Numbered from the stretch's first letter, positions 49,845 to 59,289 are shown. The stretch: DNA of 64,000 bases from Leifsonia williamsii (GCF_030433685.1 NZ_JAROCF010000001.1:1054001-1118000), one strand, 5' to 3'. Program-made: numbers and translations. The notes: a model not told the origin generated them from the letters alone.

Positions 49845-51535
49845 CGGTGACGGCCGACATGACGGGCGGCATGACGATGACGGGCGCGGCGGACACCGAC
49901 CGGCTCGGCGGCGCCGGGCGATACGCCGACACCGCCGGGCGCGCGGTGCTCGAGACGATCGCGGCGTACGGCGTCACGACGGTCTTCGGCATCCCCGGCA
50001 CGCACAATCTGGAGCTGTACCGTCCGCTCGCCGCGCTCGGCCTGCGGGCGGTGACGACCAGGCACGAGCAGGGAGCCGGGTACGGCGCCGATGGCTGGGC
50101 GCAGCAGACCGGCCTCCCCGGCGTCGTGATCACCACCTCCGGGCCGGGGCTGCAGAACGCCATGAGCGCCATCGGCACCGCGTTCTGCGAATCGCGGCCG
50201 CTGATCGTGCTGTCGCCCGGCGTCGCGATCGGCGACGAGTTCAGCGACCGCGGCACCCTTCACGAGACCAAGGACGCGACGGCGTCGGTCGCCGCGATCG
50301 CCGAGTGGTCGCGGCGGGCGACCACCGCGGGGGAGGCGGTGGAGGCGGTGCACGACGCCTTCACGCTGTTCCGCACCGGCCGGCCGCGTCCTGTCCACAT
50401 CGAGATCCCGCTGGACGTGCTGGAGGCGCCCGCCGGCGTCCCCGCCGAGGCTCGCGCCGCGCGACCGGCTCCCATTCCGGCGGCGGGGGATGCCGAAGCG
50501 GTGCGGGCGGCGGCCGAGCTGCTGGCCGGCGCCGTCTCTCCCGTGATCATCGCCGGGGGAGGCGCGACGGCGGCCCCCGCCGAGGTGACGGCGTTGGCGG
50601 AGCGCCTCGGCGCGCCCGTGCTGACCACGCTCAACGGCAAGGGCACGGTGGACGAGCGGCACCCGCTCTCACTCGGCTCCAACCTTCGGCTGGAGGCGGC
50701 GCGATCAGTCGCCGAGGCCGCCGACGTGCTCCTCGTGCTCGGCTCGAAGCTCGGCGAGGCGGAGCTGTGGGCGCCGGCGCTGGCCGCCCGCGGACGCGTG
50801 ATCCGCGTCGACATCGCCCCGGCCCAGCTCGCGAAGAACCTCGACGCCGCGGTCGGCATCGCAGGCGACTGCGCGACGGTCGTCGCACAGCTGTTGGGCG
50901 AGCTGCCGCGCGAGCTTCCGGGAGCGGACCGGGACCGGCCCTCCCTCGACGCCGTCCGCGAGGCGATCGCAGCCGAGACGGAGGCGATCGCCCCCGCGAC
51001 CGTCGCCCTCGCCCGCGTCATCGCCGACGCCCTCCCCGACGGCGCCGTCGTCGCCGGCGACTCCTCGCAGATCGTGTACCTGGCCCTGGCGAACCTGCTG
51101 CGTCAGGCGACCCCGCACTCCCTGCTCTACACGCCGACGTACGCCACCCTCGGCTACGGGCTGCCCGCGGCGATCGGCGCGCGGGTCGCGCAGGAGGCGC
51201 TGCCCGCGGCCGAGCGGCGCCCGGTGGTCGCGGTGCTCGGCGACGGCGCGCTCATGTTCTGCGTGAACGAGCTCGTCACCGCGGTCGAGCAGCGCCTCGA
51301 CCTCACGATCGTGTGCGTCGACAACGGCGGCTACGGCGAGATCCGGCAGAACGAGCTCGACCGCGGCATCGCCCCGATCGGCGTCGAGCTGGCGCAGCCC
51401 GACTGGGCGGCGCTCGCCGGCGCCATGGGCGCCCACGGCCGCAGGGTCGAGGGCGCCGAGGGGCTCCCCGCGGCCCTGGGCGCGGCCATCGCCGACGGCG
51501 GCGTGCAGCTCGTGCACGTGCGCACGCCCTTCTGA
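49841..51535 (+). CDS. Thiamine-diphosphate enzyme, AruI-like 2-oxoacid decarboxylase (module B)
   Basis: Enzyme of 564 residues from the ATG that overlaps the MFS stop; the first about 35 residues are variable and a start a few codons later is possible. TVFGIPGTHNLELYRPL, TRHEQGAGYGADGW and the cofactor motif VLGDGALMFC...DNGGY match AruI and the module A paralogue. It is followed 27 bases later by an agmatinase/guanidinobutyrase-family gene. That pairing mirrors the route 2-ketoarginine to guanidinobutyrate to aminobutyrate plus urea. Confidence 0.87.
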   Translation: MTVTADMTGGMTMTGAADTDRLGGAGRYADTAGRAVLETIAAYGVTTVFGIPGTHNLELYRPLAALGLRAVTTRHEQGAGYGADGWAQQTGLPGVVITTSGPGLQNAMSAIGTAFCESRPLIVLSPGVAIGDEFSDRGTLHETKDATASVAAIAEWSRRATTAGEAVEAVHDAFTLFRTGRPRPVHIEIPLDVLEAPAGVPAEARAARPAPIPAAGDAEAVRAAAELLAGAVSPVIIAGGGATAAPAEVTALAERLGAPVLTTLNGKGTVDERHPLSLGSNLRLEAARSVAEAADVLLVLGSKLGEAELWAPALAARGRVIRVDIAPAQLAKNLDAAVGIAGDCATVVAQLLGELPRELPGADRDRPSLDAVREAIAAETEAIAPATVALARVIADALPDGAVVAGDSSQIVYLALANLLRQATPHSLLYTPTYATLGYGLPAAIGARVAQEALPAAERRPVVAVLGDGALMFCVNELVTAVEQRLDLTIVCVDNGGYGEIRQNELDRGIAPIGVELAQPDWAALAGAMGAHGRRVEGAEGLPAALGAAIADGGVQLVHVRTPF

Positions 51536-51562
51536 CCCCATCCCTGCGAGACGAGGACCACC

Positions 51563-52525
51563 ATGACCGAACCCATCGGACCGATCGACGCCTCCCGCGT
51601 GCCCCGCTACGCCGGCATCGCCACCTTCGCGCGGCTGCCGCGGATCGAGGAGGTGGAGCGCGCCGACATCGCCGTCGTCGGCGTGCCGTTCGACAGCGGC
51701 GTCAGCTTCCGCCCGGGGGCGCGCTTCGGCCCGTCGCACGTGCGCGAGGCCTCGCGTCTGCTGCGTCCGTACAACCCGGCGCAGGACGTGTCCCCGTTCG
51801 CCGAGGCGCAGGTCGTCGACGCCGGCGACATCGCCGTCAACCCGTTCGATCTGCAGGAGGCCGTGCAGGACGTCGAGCGGGCCGCCCGCGACCTCTCCGG
51901 GCGCGCGCAGCGGATCGTGACCATCGGCGGCGACCACACGATCGCGCTGCCGCTGCTGCGGGCCGTGCACGCCCTCCACGGTCCGGTCGCCGTGCTGCAC
52001 TTCGACGCCCACCTCGACACCTGGGACACGTACTTCGGCGCGCCGATCACGCACGGCACGCCCTTCCGCCGGGCCAGCGAGGAGGGGCTGATCGACCTGA
52101 CCGCGAGCTGCCACGTCGGCACCCGTGGGCCGCTCTACGCGAAGCAGGACCTGGAGGACGACGAGCGCCTCGGCTTCTCGATCGTCACCAGCGAGTTCGT
52201 CGAGGAGCACGGGGTGGAGGCCGCCATCGAGCGGATGCGCGCCCGCATCGGCGACCGCCCCCTCTACATCTCCATCGACATCGACGTGCTCGACCCGGCG
52301 CACGCCCCGGGCACCGGCACCCCGGAGGCCGGCGGGCTGACCAGTCGCGAGCTGCTCCGCATGGTCCGCAGCCTCGCCGACCGCGACGTCGTCGGCGCGG
52401 ACGTGGTGGAGGTCGCCCCCGCCTACGACCACGCCCAGCTGACCGCCGTGGCGGCAAGCCACGTCGTGTACGAGCTGGTGACGCTGATGGCGGCGCGGAT
52501 CGGGCGGGAGCGCGCGGCGGGCTGA
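51563..52525 (+). CDS. Arginase-superfamily ureohydrolase (agmatinase / guanidinobutyrase type)
   Basis: Enzyme of 320 residues with all six manganese ligands: H125 (GGDHT), D148, H150 and D152 ([10 protein letters not shown]), D239 and D241 ([19 protein letters not shown]). It hydrolyses a guanidino compound to amine plus urea. Sequence alone does not separate agmatinase from guanidinobutyrase. The AruI-like neighbour favours 4-guanidinobutyrate, while the polyamine transporter downstream favours agmatine. Both give polyamine- or GABA-linked products. Confidence 0.9.
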   Translation: MTEPIGPIDASRVPRYAGIATFARLPRIEEVERADIAVVGVPFDSGVSFRPGARFGPSHVREASRLLRPYNPAQDVSPFAEAQVVDAGDIAVNPFDLQEAVQDVERAARDLSGRAQRIVTIGGDHTIALPLLRAVHALHGPVAVLHFDAHLDTWDTYFGAPITHGTPFRRASEEGLIDLTASCHVGTRGPLYAKQDLEDDERLGFSIVTSEFVEEHGVEAAIERMRARIGDRPLYISIDIDVLDPAHAPGTGTPEAGGLTSRELLRMVRSLADRDVVGADVVEVAPAYDHAQLTAVAASHVVYELVTLMAARIGRERAAG

Positions 52526-52581
52526 GCGCGGCCCGTCGGGAGCGCGCCAACTCCACCGGTGCGCACGCCCAGCCCTCCGCA

Positions 52582-52601
52582 TAAGATGAGCCACGCTCAT
52601 C
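52582..52601 (+). promoter_or_regulatory. Promoter with overlapping operator before potA-like gene
   Basis: TAAGAT (52582-52587) is a good -10. The inverted repeat GATGAGC-CAC-GCTCATC (52585-52601) overlaps it and covers the probable start of transcription, the geometry of a repressor operator. The GTG start is at 52618 after GGAGGTGG. Confidence 0.55.
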
Positions 52602-52617
52602 GTGGAGGTGGTAGCCG

Positions 52618-53676
52618 GTGCCCGACGTTCCCGCGATCCGGTTGACGCAGCTGACCAAGCTCTTCGGGGCGGTCTCGGCCGTCGACCACCTGGACCTGGA
52701 GATCGGGGCCGGCGAGTTCTTCTCGATGCTGGGCCCGTCGGGGTCGGGCAAGACGACCGTGCTGCGCTGCATCGCCGGGTTCGAGAAGCCGACCTCGGGC
52801 CGCATCGAGCTGTTCGGACAGGACGTGACGGGCCGGCCGGCCGCCTCCCGCGACGTGAACACCGTGTTCCAGGACTACGCGCTGTTCCCGCACATGAGCG
52901 TCATCGACAACGTCGCCTACGGCCTCCGCGTGCGCGGGGTGTCGCGGCAGGAGCGGCGACTGCGGGCGGCCGAGGCGCTCGCCAGGGTCCGGCTGGACGG
53001 CTTCGCCGATCGCCGGCCGTCGCAGCTCTCCGGCGGGCAGCGGCAGCGCGTCGCGCTCGCCCGCGCGACCGTCGTCGAGCCGAAGGCGCTGCTGCTCGAC
53101 GAACCGCTCGGCGCGCTCGACCTCAAACTGCGGCAGCAGATGCAGGTCGAGCTGAAGCAGCTGCAGCACGAGTTGGGCATCGCCTTCGTCTTCGTCACCC
53201 ACGACCAGGACGAGGCGCTCACGCTCTCCGACCGCATCGCCGTGATGAACAACGGGAGGATCGAGCAGCTCGGGACGCCGCGCGAGCTGTACGAGCACCC
53301 GGCGTCGCGGTTCGTGGCCGACTTCGTCGGCACATCCAACCTGTTCGCCGGGGGGCAGGCCAGGGCGGTTCTCGGCCGCGACGGCGAGTTCTCGATCCGG
53401 CCCGAGAAGCTGACACTAGCGACCGTCGCCAACACCACGGGATCGCCGGGGGCCGCCGGGACGCTGGTCGAGTCCATCTACGCCGGCAGCAGCATCCGCC
53501 GGGTCGTCGATCTCGACGCCGGACCGCGGGTGTCGGTGCTGGAGAGCAACGACCGCCTGCACCGCGGCGAGCTCGACCCTGGCGCGCGCGTGCACGTGTC
53601 GTGGAGCGACGACGACGTCAGAGAGCTGACGAGCGCCGGAGAGCTCACGAGTGGAGAAGAGAGGCAACCATCATGA
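52618..53676 (+). CDS. potA: Polyamine-type ABC transporter ATP-binding protein
   Basis: ATPase of 352 residues from a GTG. Walker A GPSGSGKTT, Q-loop FQDYALFPHMS, signature LSGGQRQR, Walker B LLLDEPLGALDLK and switch VTHDQDEAL, plus a C-terminal TOBE domain from about residue 255. Family and order with binding protein and two permeases match PotABCD spermidine/putrescine importers; the symbol is by family, and substrate is not proven. Its stop overlaps the binding-protein start. Confidence 0.9.
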   Translation: MPDVPAIRLTQLTKLFGAVSAVDHLDLEIGAGEFFSMLGPSGSGKTTVLRCIAGFEKPTSGRIELFGQDVTGRPAASRDVNTVFQDYALFPHMSVIDNVAYGLRVRGVSRQERRLRAAEALARVRLDGFADRRPSQLSGGQRQRVALARATVVEPKALLLDEPLGALDLKLRQQMQVELKQLQHELGIAFVFVTHDQDEALTLSDRIAVMNNGRIEQLGTPRELYEHPASRFVADFVGTSNLFAGGQARAVLGRDGEFSIRPEKLTLATVANTTGSPGAAGTLVESIYAGSSIRRVVDLDAGPRVSVLESNDRLHRGELDPGARVHVSWSDDDVRELTSAGELTSGEERQPS

Positions 53677-54890
53677 TGCGAGGAACGAAGCGCGCGCTGC
53701 GCGCGAGCGCGACGGCCGCGACCGTCTCCGCGGCCCTCCTGGTGCTCGCGGCCTGCTCCGGCGGCGGGGGCGGTGGCGCGGGCGGCGGCTCGGCGGGCTC
53801 GGTGCCCGACGTGCCGATGGCGAAGAAGCTCGGCGCGAACGAGAAGCAGCTGAACATCATCGTCTGGGCGGGCTACGCCGAGGACGGCACCAACGACCCG
53901 AGCGTCGACTGGGTCACCCCGTTCGAGCAGAAGACCGGCTGCCAGGTGAACGCGAAGGTCGCCGGCACCTCCGACGAGATGGTCCAGCTGATGCGCAGCG
54001 GCGACTACGACGGGGTCTCGGCCTCGGGCGACGCGACGCTCCGGCTGGTCTACGGCGGCCAGGTGGCGCCCGTGAACACGAAGCTCGTTCCGAGCTACGC
54101 CACCGTCTCCGACTTCCTCAAGGACAAGGCGTGGAACTCGGTCGACGGGCAGATGTACGGCATCCCGCACGGTTGGGGCGCCAACGTGCTCATGTACAAC
54201 AAGGCCGTGGTGACCCCGGCCCCTGACTCCTGGTCCGCCGTGTTCGACGATGCGTCGAGGTACGCGGGCAAGGTCACCGCGTACGACTCGCCCATTTACA
54301 TCGCCGACGCCGCCCTGTACCTGAAGGCGCACGACTCCTCGCTCGGCATCAAGGATCCGTACTCGCTCACCGAGAAGCAGCTGGCCGCCGCCGTGGACCT
54401 CCTGAAGAAGCAGAAGGCGTCGGTCGGCGAGTACTGGTCGGACTACACGAAGGCCGTGCAGTCGTTCGAGTCGGGCAGCAGCGTGGTCGGCACCTCCTGG
54501 CAGGTCATCGCGAACCTGATCCAGGCCGACGGCAAGGTGCAGGTCGGCACGACCGTCCCGAAGGAGGGGTCGACCGGCTGGTCCGACACCTGGATGATCT
54601 CGTCGAAGGCCGCGCACCCGAACTGCATGTACCAGTGGATGGACTGGATCACCTCGCCCGAGGTGAACGCCCAGGTCGCCGAGTGGTTCGGCGAGGCTCC
54701 CGCCCAGACGAAGGCGTGCGAGCACACCACCGATCCGGACTTCTGCGCCACGTATCACGCGACCGATGCCGACTACGCGTCGCAGATCCACTACTGGACC
54801 ACGCCGCAGAAGAAGTGCGTCGACGGCAGCGGGACGGACTGCACCGCGTACACCGAGTGGGTCCGCAAGTGGCAGGAGATCAAGGGGTGA
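53673..54890 (+). CDS. potD: Polyamine-type ABC transporter binding lipoprotein
   Basis: Binding protein of 405 residues, ATG 53673 (an ATG one codon later is equal). The lipobox LAAC (LLVLAACSGG) is followed by a glycine-rich linker. The mature start QLNIIVWAGYAEDGTNDPSVDWVTPFEQKTGC and IPHGWGANVLMYNKAVV resemble PotD-like proteins. Several cysteines near the C-terminus (KACEHTTDPDFCA, KKCVDGSGTDC) may form disulphides. The ligand is likely a polyamine or guanidino-amine such as putrescine or agmatine. Confidence 0.9.
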   Translation: MMRGTKRALRASATAATVSAALLVLAACSGGGGGGAGGGSAGSVPDVPMAKKLGANEKQLNIIVWAGYAEDGTNDPSVDWVTPFEQKTGCQVNAKVAGTSDEMVQLMRSGDYDGVSASGDATLRLVYGGQVAPVNTKLVPSYATVSDFLKDKAWNSVDGQMYGIPHGWGANVLMYNKAVVTPAPDSWSAVFDDASRYAGKVTAYDSPIYIADAALYLKAHDSSLGIKDPYSLTEKQLAAAVDLLKKQKASVGEYWSDYTKAVQSFESGSSVVGTSWQVIANLIQADGKVQVGTTVPKEGSTGWSDTWMISSKAAHPNCMYQWMDWITSPEVNAQVAEWFGEAPAQTKACEHTTDPDFCATYHATDADYASQIHYWTTPQKKCVDGSGTDCTAYTEWVRKWQEIKG

Positions 54891-55705
54891 GGGCCCGGCT
54901 GGGGCTGCTGCTCGGGCCGCCCCTGCTCTGGCTCGTCGTCCTCTACCTGGGGTCGATCGCCGTCCTGCTCGTGTCGTCGTTCTGGACCGTGGACGGCTTC
55001 ACGGGCGCGGTCGTCCCGACGTTCACCCTCGACAACTACGTCACACTCGTCACCGATCCGCTGTACGGGACGGTCGCCCTCCGCACGCTGCTGGTCGCAC
55101 TCGGCGTGACGCTGATCGACGCCGTGGTCGCCTTCCCGATCGCGCTGTACATCGCGAAGGTGGCCAAGCCGGGCCGGCGCGCCCTCTACCTGGTCGCGGT
55201 GACGACACCGCTGTGGGCGAGCTACCTGGTCAAGGCGTACGCCTGGCGCATCCTCGTGGAGCCGGGAGGCCCGATCGCGGCGGTGACGGGAGGCTGGGCT
55301 CCCGGCTTCGGCCTCCCCGCCACCGTCATGACCCTCGCCTACCTGTGGCTGCCGTACATGATCATCCCCGTGTACGCGGGCTTCGACCGGGTGCCGGACT
55401 CGCTGTTCGAGGCCAGCTACGATCTGGGCGCCTCCACGTGGCGGACGATCTGGCGGGTCGCCTTCCCGCTGGTGTTCCCCGCGATCGTCGCCGGCTCGAT
55501 CTTCACCTTCGCGCTGAGCTTCGGCGACTACATCGCCGTCGGCATCGTCGGCGGCAAGACGCAGCTGCTCGCGAACCTGATCTACGGCCAGCTGGTGACC
55601 GCGAACAACCAGCCGCTCGCGGCGGCGCTGTCGGTCATCCCGCTCGTCGCCGTGGTGCTGTACCTGCTCGCGGTCCGCCGCACGGGAGCGCTGGAGAACG
55701 TATGA
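54887..55705 (+). CDS. potB: Polyamine-type ABC transporter permease 1
   Basis: Permease of 272 residues starting at a GTG overlapping the previous stop (GTGA). About six spans; the loop LFEASYDLGASTWRTIWRVAFPLVFPAIVAGSIFTFALSFGDYI is the EAA coupling region of PotB-like proteins. The N-terminus is short, with little cytoplasmic tail. Confidence 0.9.
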   Translation: MRARLGLLLGPPLLWLVVLYLGSIAVLLVSSFWTVDGFTGAVVPTFTLDNYVTLVTDPLYGTVALRTLLVALGVTLIDAVVAFPIALYIAKVAKPGRRALYLVAVTTPLWASYLVKAYAWRILVEPGGPIAAVTGGWAPGFGLPATVMTLAYLWLPYMIIPVYAGFDRVPDSLFEASYDLGASTWRTIWRVAFPLVFPAIVAGSIFTFALSFGDYIAVGIVGGKTQLLANLIYGQLVTANNQPLAAALSVIPLVAVVLYLLAVRRTGALENV

Positions 55706-56517
55706 AGCTGCTGTCAACGCCCGCCAGGATCGTCGCCGGAGTCTGCATGCTGCTCGGCCTCGTCGTGCTGTACACGCCGCTGCTGCTCATCGTGCTGAAC
55801 TCGTTCAACAGCTCGCGCACCTTCTCGTTCCCGCCTCCCGGCTTCACCCTGCAGTGGTGGGAGGACGCCCTCCACTCGCGCGGAGCCGCCGACGCCCTGG
55901 CGACGTCGGTGATCGCCGGGCTGTGCGCGTCGGCGATCGCGCTCGTGCTGGGCACGATGGCGGCGTTCGCGGTGCAGCGGTTCCGGTTCTTCGGCCGGCA
56001 GAGCATCAACTTCCTGGTCGTGCTGCCGATCACCCTCCCGGGCATCGTCACCGGCATCGCCCTCGCCTCCACCTTCACGACGGTCCTCGGCCCGCTGGGC
56101 GTCACGCTCGGGCTCGCCACCGTGATCATCGGCCACGCCACCTTCTGCATCGTCATCGTCTACAACAACGTGCAGGCGCGGCTCCGGCGGATGGGGACCT
56201 CGCTCGAGGAGGCGTCGGCCGACCTCGGCGGGCGCGGCTGGCAGACGTTCCTCTGGGTGACGTTGCCGCAATCGCGGGGGGCGCTCGCCGCGGGCGTGCT
56301 GCTCGCCTTCGCCCTCAGCTTCGACGAGATCGTCGTGACCACCTTCACCGCCGGCCCGGCCGTGCAGACCCTGCCGATCTGGATCTTCCAGAACCTGTTC
56401 CGCCCGAACCAGGCGCCGGTCGTGAACGTCGTGGCGGCGGTGCTGACGATCCTCGCGATCATCCCGGTGTGGCTGTCGCAGCGGCTGGCGGGGGACTCCG
56501 TCACCAGTCGGGTCTGA
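55702..56517 (+). CDS. potC: Polyamine-type ABC transporter permease 2
   Basis: Permease of 271 residues, ATG overlapping the potB-like stop. The EAA loop is SLEEASADLGGRGWQTFLWVTLPQSRGALAAGVLLAFALSFDEIVVTTFTAG, typical of PotC. It completes the importer; the next gene has its own promoter. Confidence 0.92.
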   Translation: MKLLSTPARIVAGVCMLLGLVVLYTPLLLIVLNSFNSSRTFSFPPPGFTLQWWEDALHSRGAADALATSVIAGLCASAIALVLGTMAAFAVQRFRFFGRQSINFLVVLPITLPGIVTGIALASTFTTVLGPLGVTLGLATVIIGHATFCIVIVYNNVQARLRRMGTSLEEASADLGGRGWQTFLWVTLPQSRGALAAGVLLAFALSFDEIVVTTFTAGPAVQTLPIWIFQNLFRPNQAPVVNVVAAVLTILAIIPVWLSQRLAGDSVTSRV

Positions 56518-56544
56518 GCGCCGCGGAGGCCGCCACGCCGGGTC

Positions 56545-56574
56545 TTGTCGCCCCCCTCCCGCCTCCCCTAGCCT
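56545..56574 (+). promoter_or_regulatory. Promoter of alkylsulfatase-like gene
   Basis: TTGTCG (56545-56550), an 18-base spacer and TAGCCT (56569-56574), 45 bases before the ATG at 56619, with GGAGGGG as ribosome site. It separates this gene from the polyamine operon. Confidence 0.5.
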
Positions 56575-56618
56575 CCGTGCCGAGAGCGGGTGCTCGCCCG
56601 CCGGAGCGGAGGGGCACC

Positions 56619-58439
56619 ATGACGCAGACGGGGGAGCCGTCGACGAGGCAGTCGACGACCTTGGAGGAGTGGGAGGCGTTCTTCGACTCCTTCAAGCAGA
56701 ACCTGGCGCCGGTCGCCTACGAGGCCGGCCCGAGCATCTCCTGGACGGAGCCCGCCCCGACCGTGCACCCCGAGCAGACGGCGTGGGCGCGGCAGATGGC
56801 CAAGCGGCTGTACGAGCCCGTCGCCGGTCGGGTCTACGTCGGCGTCGGCTACCAGCTCTGCTCGACCACGGTGGTCGTCGGCGAGGACGGCCTCATCGTC
56901 ATCGACCCGGGTGAGAACGACGACGCGGTGAAGGAGCTGCTCGGCGACGTCCGCCGCTTCACCGACCTGCCCGTGACGGTGATCGTGTACACGCACCGGC
57001 ACCCCGACCACTGCTACGCGCTGGAGGGGCTGGGCGTCAGCCACGAGGACGTGGACGCCCGCCGCGTCGACATCGTCGCGCACGAGACCTTCGAGCAGTG
57101 GCTGATCAACGACGCGGGCCTCGTCGGGCCGATCCTGACCGCGCGCACGAGCCTCGTCTCGTACGCCGGCTTCGGCGCCGAGGGCATGATCCAGGGCGGG
57201 CTGGGCACCCTGCCGGCGCCGGGCCCGAAGTCGACGCACCTCCCGACCATCACGACCGGGGAGGTGGACGAGCTGACCCTCGCGGGCCTCCCCGTCACCG
57301 TGTTCCACGCCTACGGCGACGCGCAGGACGAGATCGACCTGTGGTTCCCGACGCTGAAGCACGTGCACGGGTCAGAGACGATCCAGGGCGAGACGTTCCC
57401 CAACCTGTACACGCTGCGCGGTACCGCGTATCGCGACCCCGAGAAGTGGCGGGAGGGGGTGGATGCGCTGCTCGCGCACGCCCGCCAGGCCGACACCTAC
57501 TCGGGCTCGCACATGCGGCCGTGGGTGGGCAACGACTTCATCGTGGAGCGCATCATGAACTACCGGGACGCCATCCAGTTCATCCACGACCAGTCCATCC
57601 GCTTCATCAACCAGGGCGCCACGGCGGCGGAGCTGGTCGACCTGGTCGCCAAGCGCCTGCCCGCGCACGTCGTCGACGACCCGTGGCTGCAGCCCTACTA
57701 CGGCGCGCCCGAGCACTGCGTGCGCGCGGTCTACGACGGCGTCCTCGGCTGGTACAACGCCGACCCCACCGAGCTGGCGGCGCCCCTCCACGCCGACCGG
57801 GCACGCCGGTACGTGCAGGCGCTCGGCGGCCGGGAGGCGGTGCTCCGATCGGCCAGGGAGGCCATCGACGCCGAGGAGTTCGGCTGGGCCGCCGAGCTGC
57901 TCACCCACCTCGTCCGCGCCGACACGGGCGACGCCGACGCCCGCGGCCTCAAGGCGGAGGCGCTGCGCCAGTGGGGCTACCGGCAGAAGAACATCTACTG
58001 GCGCAACCTCTCCCTGGGCGCCGCGAAGGAGCTCGACGGGACGATCGACTACTCGGAGAAGTACGACCTGCAGCCGAAGGACGTGCAGGCGGTCATCCCG
58101 GCGGCGCGGACGATCGCGAACCTCCGCGTGCGCCTGGACCCCGCCGCCGCGGGCGACGCGCACACGACGATCGGCTTCCGCATCCCCGACACCGGCGAGG
58201 AGGTCGCCCTCGAGATCCGCCGCGGCGTCGCGGTGGTGCACGACGACCTCCCGGCGGGCGCAGCCGCGACGGTGACCATCCGCTCGGATGCGGTCCGCGG
58301 GCTGTCGGGCGGGATCACGGAGGCGGATGCGCTGGTCGCTGCCGCGGACGCGGTCGACGGCGACGAGACGGCGCTGCGCACGGTGCTGGGGTGGTTCGAC
58401 CCGGTGCCGGAGCGGACGCCGCCGCTGGTGGGGCGGTGA
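56619..58439 (+). CDS. MBL-fold alkylsulfatase-like hydrolase
   Basis: Enzyme of 606 residues without a signal. The metallo-beta-lactamase motif HxHxDH is H126, H128, D130, H131 (THRHPDH). HGSETIQGETFPNLYTLRGTAYRDP is the alkylsulfatase signature region. An alkyl-sulfatase dimerisation domain follows (VYDGVLGWYNADPTELAAPLHADRARRYVQALGG, RNLSLGAAKELDG), then an SCP2-like C-terminal domain (about 490-600). Relatives such as SdsA1 release sulfate from primary alkyl sulfates. The cytosolic location and divergent first domain leave other esters possible. Confidence 0.88.
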   Translation: MTQTGEPSTRQSTTLEEWEAFFDSFKQNLAPVAYEAGPSISWTEPAPTVHPEQTAWARQMAKRLYEPVAGRVYVGVGYQLCSTTVVVGEDGLIVIDPGENDDAVKELLGDVRRFTDLPVTVIVYTHRHPDHCYALEGLGVSHEDVDARRVDIVAHETFEQWLINDAGLVGPILTARTSLVSYAGFGAEGMIQGGLGTLPAPGPKSTHLPTITTGEVDELTLAGLPVTVFHAYGDAQDEIDLWFPTLKHVHGSETIQGETFPNLYTLRGTAYRDPEKWREGVDALLAHARQADTYSGSHMRPWVGNDFIVERIMNYRDAIQFIHDQSIRFINQGATAAELVDLVAKRLPAHVVDDPWLQPYYGAPEHCVRAVYDGVLGWYNADPTELAAPLHADRARRYVQALGGREAVLRSAREAIDAEEFGWAAELLTHLVRADTGDADARGLKAEALRQWGYRQKNIYWRNLSLGAAKELDGTIDYSEKYDLQPKDVQAVIPAARTIANLRVRLDPAAAGDAHTTIGFRIPDTGEEVALEIRRGVAVVHDDLPAGAAATVTIRSDAVRGLSGGITEADALVAAADAVDGDETALRTVLGWFDPVPERTPPLVGR

Positions 58440-58464
58440 GACGCCTCCGCGCCGCGGACGGCGG

Positions 58465-59289
58465 TTACTGCGCGATGCCCCCGTAGAGGTCCGGTCGCCG
58501 GTCCTCGAACAGGTGCGCGAGGTCGGACAGCCGCTTGTCGCGCGAGGCGAGCAGGTCGAGGTCGGCCGTCGCCCTCCCGGCTCCTGGCCCTGACTCTGAG
58601 ACGATGACGCCGGCAGGGGACACGATCGCGGTGCCCTCGGTCCACTCGACGCCGCGCTCGTGACCGTACCGGTCGGCGAATGCGATCGGCATGCGGTTGA
58701 CCAGAGCGGCGGCCACGGCGATGCGCTGCTCGGCCGGGCGCTCGCCGGGGTGCTCGGTCTGCGGCCAGTTCGTGGGCACGGCGAGCAGATCGGCGCCGGC
58801 GAGGGCCGCGAGCCGCGTCCATTCCGGGAACTCCAGGTCGTAGCAGATCATGACGCCCACCCGGCCGTGCGGCGTCTCGACCACGGGAGGCGCGGCGTCG
58901 CCCGGGGTGAAGACCTCCTTCTCGCGGTCCCACAGGTGCACCTTGCGGTAGACCGCACGCACGCCGGAGCCGTCGACCACGGCGGCGCTGTTGTACACCG
59001 CGCCGTCGTCGCCGAGCTCGCTGAAGCCGCCGACGACGACGCCGAGGCCGTCGCGGGCAGAGCGGGCGAGCGAGGCCCACTCGGCGAAGAGCTCGTGGTC
59101 GGGCCGGACGGAGACCGAGCGCGCCTCCTCCCGGTCGCGGAAGACGTAGCCCGAGGTGGCGAGCTCGGGGACGACGACGATGGACGCCCCGGACGAGAAG
59201 GCGTCGGCGATGGCGGCGGCGGCTCGCTCCCGGTTGCCCGCGAGGTCTCCGACGACGGGTGCCAGCTGGAGGGCGGTGACGGTGGTCAT
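58465..59289 (-). CDS. Carbon-nitrogen hydrolase (nitrilase superfamily) amidase
   Basis: Amidase of 274 residues with the full catalytic triad E42 (VVVPELATSGY), K116 (YRKVHLWDREKEVF) and C149 (VGVMICYDLEFPEW). Relatives hydrolyse aliphatic amides, carbamoylputrescine or guanidinobutyramide. Its ATG overlaps the stop of the APC permease gene, so substrate uptake and hydrolysis are translationally coupled. The surrounding guanidino and polyamine genes make an amide of that class a reasonable guess. Confidence 0.9.
   Translation of the reverse strand: MTTVTALQLAPVVGDLAGNRERAAAAIADAFSSGASIVVVPELATSGYVFRDREEARSVSVRPDHELFAEWASLARSARDGLGVVVGGFSELGDDGAVYNSAAVVDGSGVRAVYRKVHLWDREKEVFTPGDAAPPVVETPHGRVGVMICYDLEFPEWTRLAALAGADLLAVPTNWPQTEHPGERPAEQRIAVAAALVNRMPIAFADRYGHERGVEWTEGTAIVSPAGVIVSESGPGAGRATADLDLLASRDKRLSDLAHLFEDRRPDLYGGIAQ

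Noticed and set aside
43162..51535. Calling the two ThDP enzymes acetolactate synthase (ilvB)
   Set aside because: The N-terminal FGIPGTHNLE(L/F)YR and HEQGAGY motifs and absence of a small regulatory subunit gene fit AruI-like decarboxylases better than branched-chain biosynthesis.
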